Shown in pieces: positions 26,114 to 34,217 of a stretch of DNA of 40,233 nucleotides. The position numbers were made by a program, and so were the translations under genes. Below the pieces are notes generated by a model. The model saw nothing but the letters and a program-made list of their open reading frames with translations, was not told the origin of the DNA and made no database searches. Source of the stretch: Gemmatimonadales bacterium (GTDB lineage: Bacteria > Gemmatimonadota > Gemmatimonadetes > Gemmatimonadales > GWC2-71-9); the NCBI GenBank assembly GCA_011772755.1, contig WVYX01000016.1:1-40233 (forward strand), given 5' to 3'. Numbering within the stretch: the first letter of the stretch is position 1; each line of letters begins with the position of its first letter.

Positions 26114-27529
26114 ATGAGATTGATCCCCTGCACGTGCAGAGTTCTCCTGGCGCTCTTCGTTTCCGCGGGCTGCTCACCGCAGGGTCCCGAACAGGCTGAG
26201 ACACGGGACGCGGAGTCGCTGCCGCAACGCATCGATCACATCCTGTCTTCGGCCTTCCCGCAGAATGGGCCTGGAGCGGCGGCGATTGTGGCCAGGGACG
26301 GCGAAGTCGTCTTCCGAGGGGGCTACGGGCTGGCGGACCTGGAGCTGGGAGTCCCCATCGAGCCGGGGATGATCTTCCGAGTCGCCTCCATCACGAAGGA
26401 GTTCACGGCCGTTCTGGTCATGCAGCTCGTGGAGGAGGGAGTCCTCTCGCTGGACGACGAGCTCACCAATTTCCTTCCGGACTATCCCGTGCTGGGCCAC
26501 CGGGTCACCGTCAGACACCTCCTCTCCCATACCTCCGGGATCAAGACGTTCCAGAGGATCCCTGGTTTCCAGGACCATGTCCGGGAGGACCATACCCTGG
26601 AGGAGACCATCGCGATCTTCGCGAATGAGCCGTTCGAGTTCCCTCCGGGCGAGAGGTACTCGTACAGCAGCTCCGGATACATCCTCCTGGGCGCAATCCT
26701 GGAGCAGGCGACGGGAACGACGTACGAGCAGTTGCTGCGTGAGCGGATCTTCGATGTCGTCGGCCTGGCGAGCGCCTACCTCAGCAGTCACGACCGTATC
26801 ATCCCGGGAAGGGTGAGTGGGTACACCGCCCGGGAGGGCATCGTCTATAACTCCCCCATTGTCAGCATGACGATCGCCTTCTCGTCGGGCGGCCTGATGA
26901 TGTCGGTGGACGACCTGGCAAACTGGGATGAGGCCCTGTACGGGACCCAATTGCTCGGGGAGCCAAGCAAGGAAGAAATGTGGTCGCCCCACGTGCTGAA
27001 CAGCGGACAGACCACGGAGTACGGGCTGGGGTGGATGGTCACCAGCTTCCTCGGGCACAGGGTCCTCATGCACGACGGGAGTCTCGACGGGTTCCTGAGC
27101 GCGGCCATGCGGCTTCCGGACGACCACATCTTTGTGGCCGTGCTGACCAACTCCGATTCTCCGCAGACGGGGCCGAACGCGGTCGCACGAGAGATCCTGG
27201 CGGTGCTGCTCGGGATCCCCGAGAAGCAGGCGATCGCGATGAGCCAGGCGGAGCTGGACCGGTACGCGGGGACCTACGTTCGGCGCAACAACAGGGTCTG
27301 GAGCGTCATTGCGGAGGACGGGCGGTTGTTCATCGCCCCCAACGAAACGACCAGGCTGGAGATTGAGCCGGAGACGGACACGAGCTTCTTCTTTCTCGAT
27401 CGGTCGAACCGATTCAACACCGTGACCTTCGATCTTGACGAAGAGGGAGCGGTGACCGGCCTCGTGCTCACGCTCCACACTGGAGACCAGATCCGAGCTC
27501 GCAGGGAAGGCGCTACGGCGAACCGATAG
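26114..27529 (+). CDS. beta-lactamase-fold serine hydrolase lipoprotein
   Basis: A 471-residue class C beta-lactamase/DD-peptidase-like hydrolase. The leader ends in the lipobox VSAGC (Cys20). The nucleophile motif SxxK is S92-I-T-K95 in FRVASITKEFTAVLVMQL. The second motif is Y184-S-S in YSYSSSGYILLG, with Ser where many relatives have Asn. The third motif is probably HDG in VLMHDGSLDGFLS. The C-terminal 110 residues form a lipocalin-like DUF3471-type extension (LDRYAGTYVRR). Family members hydrolyse esters, D-amino-acid amides or peptides; the substrate cannot be told. Located 71 bp after the GntR gene, so it is probably under its control. Anchored in the envelope. Confidence 0.87.
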   Translation: MRLIPCTCRVLLALFVSAGCSPQGPEQAETRDAESLPQRIDHILSSAFPQNGPGAAAIVARDGEVVFRGGYGLADLELGVPIEPGMIFRVASITKEFTAVLVMQLVEEGVLSLDDELTNFLPDYPVLGHRVTVRHLLSHTSGIKTFQRIPGFQDHVREDHTLEETIAIFANEPFEFPPGERYSYSSSGYILLGAILEQATGTTYEQLLRERIFDVVGLASAYLSSHDRIIPGRVSGYTAREGIVYNSPIVSMTIAFSSGGLMMSVDDLANWDEALYGTQLLGEPSKEEMWSPHVLNSGQTTEYGLGWMVTSFLGHRVLMHDGSLDGFLSAAMRLPDDHIFVAVLTNSDSPQTGPNAVAREILAVLLGIPEKQAIAMSQAELDRYAGTYVRRNNRVWSVIAEDGRLFIAPNETTRLEIEPETDTSFFFLDRSNRFNTVTFDLDEEGAVTGLVLTLHTGDQIRARREGATANR

Positions 27530-27568
27530 GAAGCTGCGTTGACCGTGTTGTGATCAGTGGTCGCGAAG

Positions 27569-27596
27569 GTCAGCCGAGCGGTGTGCGTCGGCTGAT
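27569..27596. terminator. hairpin between convergent genes
   Basis: GTCAGCCGA pairs with TCGGCTGAT (one G-T pair) around a ten-base loop. It sits between the rightward hydrolase gene and the leftward DGC gene and could end both transcripts, though no T-run follows. Confidence 0.5.
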
Positions 27597-27664
27597 CTGT
27601 GTGCAGTCGCTAGCAGCGCAACTACCGGCCGCAACTCGGATGAGCGCGAATCGGCTCCCCGGGG

Positions 27665-28165
27665 CTACGCAGCAGTAGTCGCTCCCCAGGCTTCTTGCTT
27701 CAACTTCGCGATGATCTTGTCGGCCACCCCTCGCGCCACCGCCTTCCGTTCCTCTTCCGGTACATCGTCCATCGAGAAGATGTCGGTGTACCGCTTGTGC
27801 AATGGCAGCGCATCAATGTGAACGACTTTCTCTTCCTCGATCAGCTTCTTCAGAACGCGCCCGTGGCACTTGAGGAAGCAGCCATCGACCATGACGGCCT
27901 TGTCCGCATCCTTGACCCACTGTGCCATCGACGAATGAGGCACGAAGAACGCTTCCGCATGACAGGCGCGCGCGAGAGACGGCACGTCCTGCGCTACCAG
28001 GTTGGCTGCCAGCCTCGCGATTTCCCCCCGGATGCAGGGCCCCTCGCACGAAAGCACAGGGATGCTGTTGGCCTCGATTTGCTGCTTCGCATACGCCTCG
28101 CCAGCCGGGCAGAACCCTTTCACGCCCTGCACGTCCAGCGCGAAGTCGGCTGTGTAGCTTTCCAC
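27665..28165 (-). CDS. putative zinc-binding protein, DGC domain
   Basis: About 166 residues. The start is placed at GTG 28165, because GGAGG lies five bases ahead of it while the upstream in-frame ATG at 28177 overlaps that very site. The family signature is the Cys-rich pattern: LSCEGPCIRGEIARLAANL near 37-55 and VDGCFLKCHGRVLKK near 93-107, the second giving the DGC motif. Cys and Cys/His pairs suggest a Zn or Fe-S site; the biochemical role of the family is not established. It is cytoplasmic (no leader) and ends in a basic amphipathic helix. Monocistronic, convergent with the hydrolase gene. Confidence 0.78.
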   Translation of the reverse strand: MESYTADFALDVQGVKGFCPAGEAYAKQQIEANSIPVLSCEGPCIRGEIARLAANLVAQDVPSLARACHAEAFFVPHSSMAQWVKDADKAVMVDGCFLKCHGRVLKKLIEEEKVVHIDALPLHKRYTDIFSMDDVPEEERKAVARGVADKIIAKLKQEAWGATTAA

Positions 28166-28593
28166 GGCGACCTCCATTCGTGAGATTGCGCCCGAGCGCA
28201 TTTGCCGCTCGTCGAGCGAACTACCTACAGCACGGTCCGTCGGAACTGGTTGATGGCGGAGCTGCGAGACTGTCGTTCTGCTTCGCTTGAGCTGCGGCCT
28301 TCGCCAGCAGGGACGAACCCAGCCACCATCAGTTGGAGCCGGTTACCCTTGTCGCGTGTTGACCGTCGGTGGTCCGGCGGTTCCACGAATTTAAAACCAA
28401 TGTATTCCCCTTCCTAATCGGGAAAAAGGGTAATTCCACTCGGGATTCGGCGGCCCGGGCGGCAGCGGGCCAGAAAGGACGGCGCCCGGCCGGGGCCGGG
28501 CGCGGCAGGTGTGAGGGTTTCTCCGGGCAAATGCGGGCTCAAGTAGCCCCTTGACTGGGCAGCCGATGCTCGAAAGTCGCTCTGCTTCGGGAC

Positions 28594-28611
28594 GAGCCCT
28601 GGCGGGGCAAC
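28594..28611. repeat. dispersed CCCTGGCGGGGCAAC module, copy 3
   Basis: GAGCCCTGGCGGGGCAAC then TTGGCG, identical to copy 1 across this core and, like it, followed within ten bases by a GGAGTGA-type hairpin. Confidence 0.7.
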
Positions 28612-28620
28612 TTGGCGGCG

Positions 28621-28666
28621 GTAAGGAGTGAGGGGTAAGGAGTACCCCTCACTCCTCACTCCTTAC
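28621..28666. repeat. long hairpin of GGAGTGA-type words, copy 2
   Basis: GTAAGGAGTGAGG (28621-28633) is perfectly complementary to CCTCACTCCTTAC (28654-28666); further CTCACTCC words follow to 28680. Same composition and flank as 19781-19826, different word order. Confidence 0.75.
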
Positions 28667-28695
28667 TCCTCACTCCTCACCGCCTTCTCGTCAGC

Positions 28696-30513
28696 CTAAT
28701 TCCGTTGCCTTGCACGAATCCGGGCCATCATCGTCTTCGCATTCTCGTTGTTTGGGTTGAGTTCCAAAGACCGCTCGTAGAAGCGGATCGCCTCCTCGTC
28801 GTGGCCGAGCACCATGTGCGCCTCGGCGAGGCTGTCCCAGGTGTTGAACGCTTCGGGGAAGACCCGCGTATTTAGCTCGAACACTGCCAGAGCCTGTTCC
28901 GCTTTCTCGGTCCTGAGCAGCGCATATCCCACGGCGTTGACCTCCCGTTCGATCCGGGCCGGGTCACTGCGCTCTGCGAGTTGCCGAACTCCGCGTTCCG
29001 CGGCCCGTGGGTTGCCGTCCAGCAGATCGACAAGCGCTCTCCCCACTCCGACCTCCATACTCTCATCGCCCTCGACCATGGCCAGGAGGCGTTCGGCCCG
29101 CTCGCTCGAACCATCGGCTGCGGCGGTGAGGGCGGCCCTCACGATCGAGCTCGCATCCGCGATCCCGACGAAGGAACCGGCACCGTCGCGGACCGGCACG
29201 TAGCGCTCGCGGCTGTCTTCCATGTGCAGCGAGCCGTCCTCTTGGAGATAGAGCTTGAAGGTGCCCGCGAGCGGGGCGAACGCCACCAGGTGGCCTTCAC
29301 CGGCGGTGATGCGGATCTTCATGCGCGGCGGCAAGCCCAGGGGTGACGGAGGAAAGTCCCACTCGCCGAGGAACTCCTCGAGGCGGTCATTCGACACCTG
29401 GGTGATCTTCGGGTCGGAGCCGACCTCGAGGGGGACGAGCCGTGGGTCCGCGACCGGCGCGCCCGTCCGCGCCTCGAGGACCTGCTCGATGAGGTCGAGC
29501 AGCGCCGGCATCGGTGTCCCCTCGCCCTGATAGGTGTTGGCGCGATTCACGATCACCATATCAGTCTTGGGTAGCACGGCGATCATCTGGTTGCCCACAC
29601 CGAGCGCCGCGAACATACCGTGACGGGTGAAGCGGGGCTCGCGCATCACCCACCACATGAAGCCGTAACCCATGATCTCGCTGTCGATCGAGTAGAGCGC
29701 CGAGCTGCGGCGGACCCAGTGTTCGGAGAGTATCCGCTGGTCGTGCCACATTCCGTCGCGGGCGTAGAGCAACCCGAAGCGAGCCGCGTCACGCGCCGAC
29801 ACGCGGAAGGGGTAGGCCGGGTACTTTGACTTGTCGCGTTCGTAGTGATAGTAGCCGTCCGATACGCGCCAGTCCTCCATTTGCAGCGGCTGGCCGAAGT
29901 ACTCATCGAAGGCCTCGAACACGTCGGCTCCCGTCGCCTGCATCAGAATCGTGGCCGCGGTGTTGAAGTCCCAGTTGTTGTATGCGAAGTAGCGACCTGG
30001 ACCTTCGCTGCCGCGCGGCCGTGTGTCGGTACGACCTGCATAGGCCGCGGGATGGAACACCCCGGAGCGCGCCTTGAGGAGATCGAGGATCCGCGCCCGT
30101 TTCTCGGTTTCCAGCAGCGGGTCCGGCTCATCGTCGATGCCGAGGTCGGCCAGCGTCTTGTTGAGCTCGATCTCTCCCCGGTCCCAGTAGATCCCATACA
30201 GCGCGGTCAGGAAGCTCTTGCGCACCGAATGACACATGAAGCGGCGTTCGACTTCGCCCCACGCGGCGACGACCGCACCGTCGGCGATCACCATGAAAGC
30301 GGAGGACGGAAGTCCGTCCCACGTTTCCCGTGCCGCCGCGAGTTTCGCGACGTCAAAACCGGCCTGCTCGACATCCGCGTAACGCATCCAGTGATCGCCG
30401 GGGACGCGCTCACCCGCGGCTTGTCCGAGGCTCGCCCCGGGCGCCGCGAGCAGGACAGCGAGGACCAGACCGAATACGGACGCCCTTCGCGCTGGCTCAC
30501 TCCTGGTTTGCAT
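28696..30513 (-). CDS. exported serine hydrolase with C-terminal TPR repeats
   Basis: A 605-residue protein. ATG 30513 is chosen because AGGGGG lies six bases upstream; a GTG precedes it in frame. A signal peptide (about 1-32, VLAVLLAAPGASLGQAAG) leads to a beta-lactamase-fold domain. SxxK is SVRK in FMCHSVRKSFLTALYGI (Ser97 in the longer numbering) and Y-x-N is YNN in RYFAYNNWDFNTAA. The last 120 residues contain TPR-like helices (AFNTWDSLAEAHMVLGHDEE, AIRFYERSLELNPNNENA). It is closely related in layout to 36661-38241. The TPR part may recruit a partner or substrate. Periplasmic; substrate unknown. Confidence 0.87.
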   Translation of the reverse strand: MQTRSEPARRASVFGLVLAVLLAAPGASLGQAAGERVPGDHWMRYADVEQAGFDVAKLAAARETWDGLPSSAFMVIADGAVVAAWGEVERRFMCHSVRKSFLTALYGIYWDRGEIELNKTLADLGIDDEPDPLLETEKRARILDLLKARSGVFHPAAYAGRTDTRPRGSEGPGRYFAYNNWDFNTAATILMQATGADVFEAFDEYFGQPLQMEDWRVSDGYYHYERDKSKYPAYPFRVSARDAARFGLLYARDGMWHDQRILSEHWVRRSSALYSIDSEIMGYGFMWWVMREPRFTRHGMFAALGVGNQMIAVLPKTDMVIVNRANTYQGEGTPMPALLDLIEQVLEARTGAPVADPRLVPLEVGSDPKITQVSNDRLEEFLGEWDFPPSPLGLPPRMKIRITAGEGHLVAFAPLAGTFKLYLQEDGSLHMEDSRERYVPVRDGAGSFVGIADASSIVRAALTAAADGSSERAERLLAMVEGDESMEVGVGRALVDLLDGNPRAAERGVRQLAERSDPARIEREVNAVGYALLRTEKAEQALAVFELNTRVFPEAFNTWDSLAEAHMVLGHDEEAIRFYERSLELNPNNENAKTMMARIRARQRN

Positions 30514-30627
30514 CACTTGCCCCCTAGACTGCTGGTTTCGAAAGAAGTTCGATGATCCAGTGGACCCAACATGTGCATTTGAAAAGGGTCGAATGTCCTA
30601 CCTCAACGAGTCATGTGGTCACTTGCT

Positions 30628-30894
30628 CTATTCGTCCTGCGATGCACGTCCGGCGGTGAGCAGGCGTTCTGCAAAGTCGAGGCGTTCCTGCATCTCGGCC
30701 AACTGTGCTCGTGTGTCGTCGAGATCGTCACGCAGCGCATCGACGACCGGTCCCAACTCCGGGTCGCTGCCTCGCACCTCCAGCTCTTTCTTCTTGAGCT
30801 TGAAATGGACCACGGCCCACACGGTCGAAGCCACGGTCCCGGTGAACGCAAGGGCGCCCATAACGATGCTGACCATCAGAACGTCGCCCGGCAC
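30628..30894 (-). CDS. small PspB-like membrane/coiled-coil protein
   Basis: 88 residues from GTG 30894, which has AGGAGGAG five bases upstream. One N-terminal membrane helix (LMVSIVMGALAFTGTVAS to about residue 27) is followed by a basic stop (HFKLKKKELEVRG) and a charged coiled coil (DALRDDLDDTRAQLAEMQER, LDFAERLL). This is the architecture of phage-shock protein B, which pairs with PspC/PspA in envelope stress. No other psp gene is visible here, so the name is not assigned. Just upstream on the same strand are a tRNA fragment and a lipoprotein gene. Confidence 0.72.
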   Translation of the reverse strand: MPGDVLMVSIVMGALAFTGTVASTVWAVVHFKLKKKELEVRGSDPELGPVVDALRDDLDDTRAQLAEMQERLDFAERLLTAGRASQDE

Positions 30895-30991
30895 GATATC
30901 TCCTCCTCACACTCTCGGAGGTGATTGGGCAGGCAAACGAGGCAAGAGTCTGCCTACCCTAAGATCCCCCACTTCCGTAGGTCGTTCAACA

Positions 30992-31048
30992 CTAACATGC
31001 CCGGCGCGGGATTCGAACCCGCACGGGGTTGTCCCCAGGGGATGTTAG
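30992..31048 (-). pseudogene. 3' fragment of a class II (tRNA-Leu-like) tRNA gene
   Basis: The minus strand reads ATCCCC, a long variable arm TGGGGACAACCCCG, a perfect T-arm GCGGGTTCGAATCCCGC and an acceptor-like 3' strand GCCGGGCA. Only the last ~47 bases of a tRNA are present; the D-arm, most of the anticodon arm and the 5' acceptor strand are missing, and no CCA follows. The long variable arm points to Leu (Ser less likely). Flanking CTAACAT and ATGTTAG close the fragment in an extra seven-bp stem. tRNA 3' ends are common attachment sites of tyrosine-recombinase elements, so this may be an old att site. Confidence 0.68.
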
Positions 31049-31068
31049 GCCAGCCAACCTGATCGGCC

Positions 31069-31611
31069 TTACGTGCCGGTACAGGGCGAGACCTCCGGAT
31101 GCGCTGTCCAAGTGCCGAAAGCCTCTCCCGCTGTGGGCAACTCCACGACGGTCTTTTCTCCGGGCCGGAGATCAGTCCGCTGCGTAGGGCCCAGCTCGGT
31201 ACCCGTAGACAGGTGGACCTCGACCCGAACGGCACAAAGCGTCTGTCGGGTTGTGTTCTCGACCGTCCCCACGAAGGCGTTGGACGCGGGATCGAACGAC
31301 AACACGAGCCTCGCTCCGTTCCGCGTCGCGTCCCAGGTGTCCCCCGGTCCGATCTGCTGGCCCGATTCTTCTTCTGCTCCCGATCCGTGCTCACCACCCT
31401 CCCCGCCTTCACCATGCTCGCCACCGCCCTCGGACCTCGCGTGCTCGCCGGCTCCATCGGACTGGGCGCGCTCACCGGCTGCCTCGCGCACCGCGCCTGA
31501 CTCACCCGCGCCCGCGGCACTTGCACGGGGTTCATCGGAGCACGCGGGGATCCCAAGAGATACGGCCATTGCGGTGACGATCGCGAGCCACTTGCACGTT
31601 GACTCCGTCAT
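31069..31611 (-). CDS. lipoprotein with Glu/His/Gly-rich linker and FxLYD-like domain
   Basis: A 180-residue exported lipoprotein. The leader ends in the lipobox GIPAC (Cys24). Residues 30-85 are a low-complexity linker with several GGEHG/GGEHA words (SEGGGEHGEGGEGGEHG), which could bind metal. Residues about 95-175 form a small beta-sandwich (ARLVLSFDPASNAFVGTVEN, VEVHLSTGTELGPT, LRPGEKTVVELPTAGEAF) of the kind seen in FxLYD-type proteins. Its TAA stop lies only 21 bases before the tRNA fragment. Function unknown. Confidence 0.68.
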   Translation of the reverse strand: MTESTCKWLAIVTAMAVSLGIPACSDEPRASAAGAGESGAVREAAGERAQSDGAGEHARSEGGGEHGEGGEGGEHGSGAEEESGQQIGPGDTWDATRNGARLVLSFDPASNAFVGTVENTTRQTLCAVRVEVHLSTGTELGPTQRTDLRPGEKTVVELPTAGEAFGTWTAHPEVSPCTGT

Positions 31612-31758
31612 AGCCTGATCTCTCCACCTGTGCCGGGAATGCCGCGCGCCGGGTAGATTGCCGTTTCTCGCATCGTGGCAGCAAGGTATAAGATTGTCAT
31701 TTCGTCTGCTGTCTCTAAGAAACCACTGCTGAGGCGACCGGGCAAAGGGACTGCCGAG

Positions 31759-32226
31759 ATGGATCCTGGTTACAGAATACGAGAGGCCAACCGCGCTGAC
31801 CTCGATACTCTTGTAGCCTTCACACTGCAGGAGGCGCGGGAAGCTGAGGGTGCTGAAAAGAGCATCGACGCTGTGAGGCGCGGTGTCCAGGCTGGGCTAG
31901 AGGATCCGTCCCGAGCCACCTATTGGGTGGCTGAGTCTGCGGACGGCCGAGTCATAGCGGGCACTTCAGTGGTGACCGAATGGAGCAACTTCCGTGGCGG
32001 GCACTATTGGTGGATCCAAAGCCTGTTCATCGTTCCCGAGCATCGTGGCTGCGGGCTTGTTGAACTCCTGCTGGAACACCTGGTGAAGGCAGCGAGAAAA
32101 GCTGGCGCTCTGGATCTTAGGCTTTACGCACATACTTCGAACCGCCGCGCATTAGAGGCATATCGTCGCTGCGGTTTCAAGGCCGCTCCGTACACCATCA
32201 TGACGAGGTGCTTGAATGGCGACTGA
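31759..32226 (+). CDS. GNAT-family N-acetyltransferase
   Basis: 155 residues from ATG 31759; a longer in-frame reading to 31675 lacks a ribosome site and family conservation. The acetyl-CoA-binding motif A is IVPEHRGCGLVELLLEHLVK (R-x-x-G-x form), preceded by beta-4 WWIQSLF and followed by motif B RLYAHTSNRRALEAYRRCGF. The acceptor (small amine or protein N-terminus) is unknown. It stands alone on the plus strand, with the dispersed module and a terminator hairpin starting right after the stop codon. Confidence 0.85.
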   Translation: MDPGYRIREANRADLDTLVAFTLQEAREAEGAEKSIDAVRRGVQAGLEDPSRATYWVAESADGRVIAGTSVVTEWSNFRGGHYWWIQSLFIVPEHRGCGLVELLLEHLVKAARKAGALDLRLYAHTSNRRALEAYRRCGFKAAPYTIMTRCLNGD

Positions 32227-32278
32227 AGCCCTGGTGGGGCAACGAAAGGCGGGTCAGCCGGCAGGTTGGCTCGCTTTC
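32227..32278 (+). terminator. dispersed module copy 4 with terminator hairpin
   Basis: AGCCCTGGTGGGGCAAC, then AAAGGCGGGTCAGCC, a four-base loop and GGTTGGCTCGCTTT with a T-rich tail (CTTGTTTC). Begins at the acetyltransferase stop codon and repeats the arrangement at 23702-23752. Confidence 0.68.
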
Positions 32279-32442
32279 TTGTTTCACAGGGCCGCTCCCC
32301 CCAATCTCTCTTTCAGCCTCTCAGCACTGTCTCTGGCGCGAACACAAGGCCTCGGGACCATGCTGCGTGGAGTGACACCTAGTCTGCGCTCAGGTGATGG
32401 CGTTATGTGGTCACTTCGCAGCATACCGGCAATTAGCCAGAC
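32269..32442. repeat. about 170-bp dispersed palindromic element, copy 1
   Basis: Shares TCCCCC..CAATCTCTC, CATGCTGCGTGGAGTG and ATGGCGTTATGTGGT with copy 2 (35706-35881). ATGCTGCG (32360-32367) and CGCAGCAT (32417-32424) form the ends of an internal inverted repeat. It lies upstream of the methyltransferase gene. Confidence 0.72.
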
Positions 32443-32515
32443 GCCCTCCTCGGAGCGCCCTCAACAACGCTGGCCGAGTGGATCGAGAGCCGGAAGGCGA
32501 GGAGTACATAAGCCG

Positions 32516-33346
32516 ATGCCGACCGACCACGCCAATCACTATCGCTTCGGTTACAGCCGCGACGAGATGGAGCGGCTGGAGAATCAACACCGCGTCTGGG
32601 CCGAGGACAACCGGCGCTTCCTCGCTCGGGCCTGCTTCGGCGAGGGCGCAACCCTGGTGGATCTCGGCTGTGGTCCCGGATACACGACCTTGGATCTGGC
32701 GCGGGCTGTGGGGCCCCAAGGGCGGGTCATCGCTGTAGATCGGGATGGCGAACGGTCGCTCCCGCTGCTCAAGCAGCGAGTGGAGGCCGCGGGCTTCTCG
32801 AACGTCGAGACCCGGGAGGCCGACCTGGAGGTCTTTGATCTTCCGGAGGGCAGCGTAGACGGAGTGTACGGTCGGTGGGTGTTGATGTATCTACCCGAGA
32901 GAGCTGCGGAAGCACTGACAGGTCGCGTAGCGAGGTGGCTTAGACCGGGCGGCGTGTGTGCACTGGCGGAGTTCTGCAACTACCGCGACATCCACATCCA
33001 TCCACCGAGCGCGCATCTGCCTATGATCGCGCAGGCGCTCATGCGGGCGGTCGCGGCCGACCGTGGCTGCAACCCGGAGATAGGGAATGTGCTCCCCGGG
33101 CTGCTCCAACGCGCCGGCCTACACGTCGAGCTCCGTGTGGTTACGAAGGCCGTCCGGGCCACAACCCCAGAATGGCGCTGGCCGGACGCCGTGTTCCGGG
33201 AGCACCTGCCAGGGCTCGTGGACGAAGGCTACCTCACTCGTGAAGTGCTTGACGCATTCTTCGCGGATTGGGACGAACGGTCACGGGAGCCCGATGCGGT
33301 GTTCTTTGCCTCGCCCGTGATGGAAGTCGTGGGGCGGCGTTCCTAG
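32516..33346 (+). CDS. class I SAM-dependent methyltransferase
   Basis: 276 residues from ATG 32516; a longer reading from 32216 is the repeat element in frame, not protein, and GGAG lies about 13 bases upstream. The SAM-binding motif I is ATLVDLGCGPGYTTLDLA (about 45-62) with the acidic end of beta-2 in VIAVDRDG. Motif IV-like VDGVYGRWVLMYLPE and motif post-I EADLEVFDLPEGS follow. The fold is that of UbiE/COQ5-like small-molecule methyltransferases. The acceptor is unknown. Monocistronic as far as visible. Confidence 0.87.
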   Translation: MPTDHANHYRFGYSRDEMERLENQHRVWAEDNRRFLARACFGEGATLVDLGCGPGYTTLDLARAVGPQGRVIAVDRDGERSLPLLKQRVEAAGFSNVETREADLEVFDLPEGSVDGVYGRWVLMYLPERAAEALTGRVARWLRPGGVCALAEFCNYRDIHIHPPSAHLPMIAQALMRAVAADRGCNPEIGNVLPGLLQRAGLHVELRVVTKAVRATTPEWRWPDAVFREHLPGLVDEGYLTREVLDAFFADWDERSREPDAVFFASPVMEVVGRRS

Positions 33347-33509
33347 GTTTCGTGAAGGACGGGGTGAGTTGTGCGGTGTGTTTGTGCGCTCATGCTACCG
33401 GCGAAAGGCGGTATTCCTCTCCTCGTTCGAGGGCACACGGGTCGGCTCTGCCACCCCTATCCTGGGAGCAGGATTGGTTGACCTGCAACGTCTCCCGCGG
33501 CCGAGCCGC

Positions 33510-33749
33510 CTACTTCGTGGGATCGACCTTCCGCTGTGCCTTCCCGTCCACGATCCGCCGGCCGAACGCCAAACAGCGCGCGACGGCCACCTCTTCGTTG
33601 GGGTAGGTGTTGGGCGCGCGGCATCGCCGTACCCCCGTGCTACGGCCCGCGGGGGTGATGCGCACTTCGAGCGTCCAGCCGTGTGGGTTGTCTTGCAGCT
33701 TGGTGGTGGGCTCGATCACGTATCCGTTGTACTCAATGCGGGTGCTCAT
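33510..33749 (-). CDS. small unknown protein D of a five-gene operon (paralogue of A)
   Basis: About 79 residues from ATG 33749, preceded by GGGAGG; it overlaps the end of gene C by 17 bases. Unrecognised family. It shares with gene A (34214-34453) a pattern of Y-x-GY/GW-x-I-x-P at the start, WTLEVRI in the middle and a C-terminal C-x-AFGRRIVDGK, so the two are diverged paralogues of a small beta-rich domain. No leader or membrane helix, hence cytoplasmic. Last gene of the operon. Confidence 0.72.
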   Translation of the reverse strand: MSTRIEYNGYVIEPTTKLQDNPHGWTLEVRITPAGRSTGVRRCRAPNTYPNEEVAVARCLAFGRRIVDGKAQRKVDPTK

Positions 33750-33957
33750 TGTCCTCCCGGGGGTCATTGTTTTCGGATTTCGCCGCCTCGCGGGCCCGAG
33801 CCTGCTCCTCCGCGCGCCTGGCGCGCCGCTGCTCCGCTCGCTTGGCGCGCCGCTGCTCCGCTCGCTTGGCGCGCCGCTCCTGCTTGAGCTGACGTTTCGC
33901 TCGCTTGTCGGCTTCCCGTTTGCGCTTCGCTGCCGTCAGTGGGCCGCGTCTCGCCAT
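33733..33957 (-). CDS. small Arg/Lys/Glu-rich coiled-coil protein C
   Basis: 74 residues from ATG 33957, two bases after the stop of gene B. Almost wholly charged, with a seven-residue word RRAKRAEQ repeated in tandem (two nearly exact copies plus RRARRAEEQ). This gives a long basic single alpha-helix, and an acidic/polar tail (ENNDPREDNEHPH). Suggests nucleic-acid or ribosome contact, which is inference only. The internal DNA repeat makes length variation by slippage likely. Confidence 0.7.
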   Translation of the reverse strand: MARRGPLTAAKRKREADKRAKRQLKQERRAKRAEQRRAKRAEQRRARRAEEQARAREAAKSENNDPREDNEHPH

Positions 33958-33959
33958 CC

Positions 33960-34217
33960 TCAGCCTCCGCTCTCGTCGACGGATGGGAACGCGTGCGCAT
34001 CGAGCCACGCCGTGAACGCCCGATGGAGCTCCGCCTCATCCTGACCGGGGTGGAACGGCATGACCTCCCACCGCGTGCCGGCGCCCATCAGCCACCACGC
34101 GGGCACCGTGGCGGGTTGCGCCCGCTTCGGGTTGGCCGGCAGGCCGTCGTACGACACGAAATGAAACTGACGGCCGCGGTAGTGCAGCCGCCGTTGCTCG
34201 ACAACAGGTCGGCTCAT
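33960..34217 (-). CDS. small unknown protein B
   Basis: 85 residues from ATG 34217, which overlaps the stop of gene A by four bases (ATGA). Contains RQFHFVSYDGLPANPKR, WWLMGAGTRWEVMPFHPGQD and a C-terminal helix AELHRAFTAWLDAHAF. Soluble, no leader. I do not recognise a family. Its place in the middle of a run of overlapping genes argues that it is real and works with its neighbours. Confidence 0.7.
   Translation of the reverse strand: MSRPVVEQRRLHYRGRQFHFVSYDGLPANPKRAQPATVPAWWLMGAGTRWEVMPFHPGQDEAELHRAFTAWLDAHAFPSVDESGG

Larger units (their letters stand above)
28166..28695. other. gene-free region with hairpins and repeats
   Basis: About 530 bp between two leftward genes. It contains a 9-bp perfect hairpin GCGCCCGGC-N4-GCCGGGCGC (28482-28503), module copy 3 (28594-28611) and a GA/CT hairpin (28621-28666) just past the stop of the hydrolase-TPR gene. 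The open frames starting MRSEGYS here and near 19819 come from the repeats and are not genes. Confidence 0.6.

Noticed and set aside
26174-27478. 434-codon minus-strand open frame
   Set aside because: Antisense to the serine hydrolase, which has signal, SxxK and family length.
30992-31071. complete tRNA or tmRNA gene
   Set aside because: D-arm, anticodon arm and 5' acceptor strand are missing, and no tag ORF is present; only a 3' fragment is supported.
32269-32442. integron attC site or cassette boundary
   Set aside because: GCGTTATGT resembles an attC core, but no matching complementary R'' site occurs and the inverted repeat is placed wrongly.
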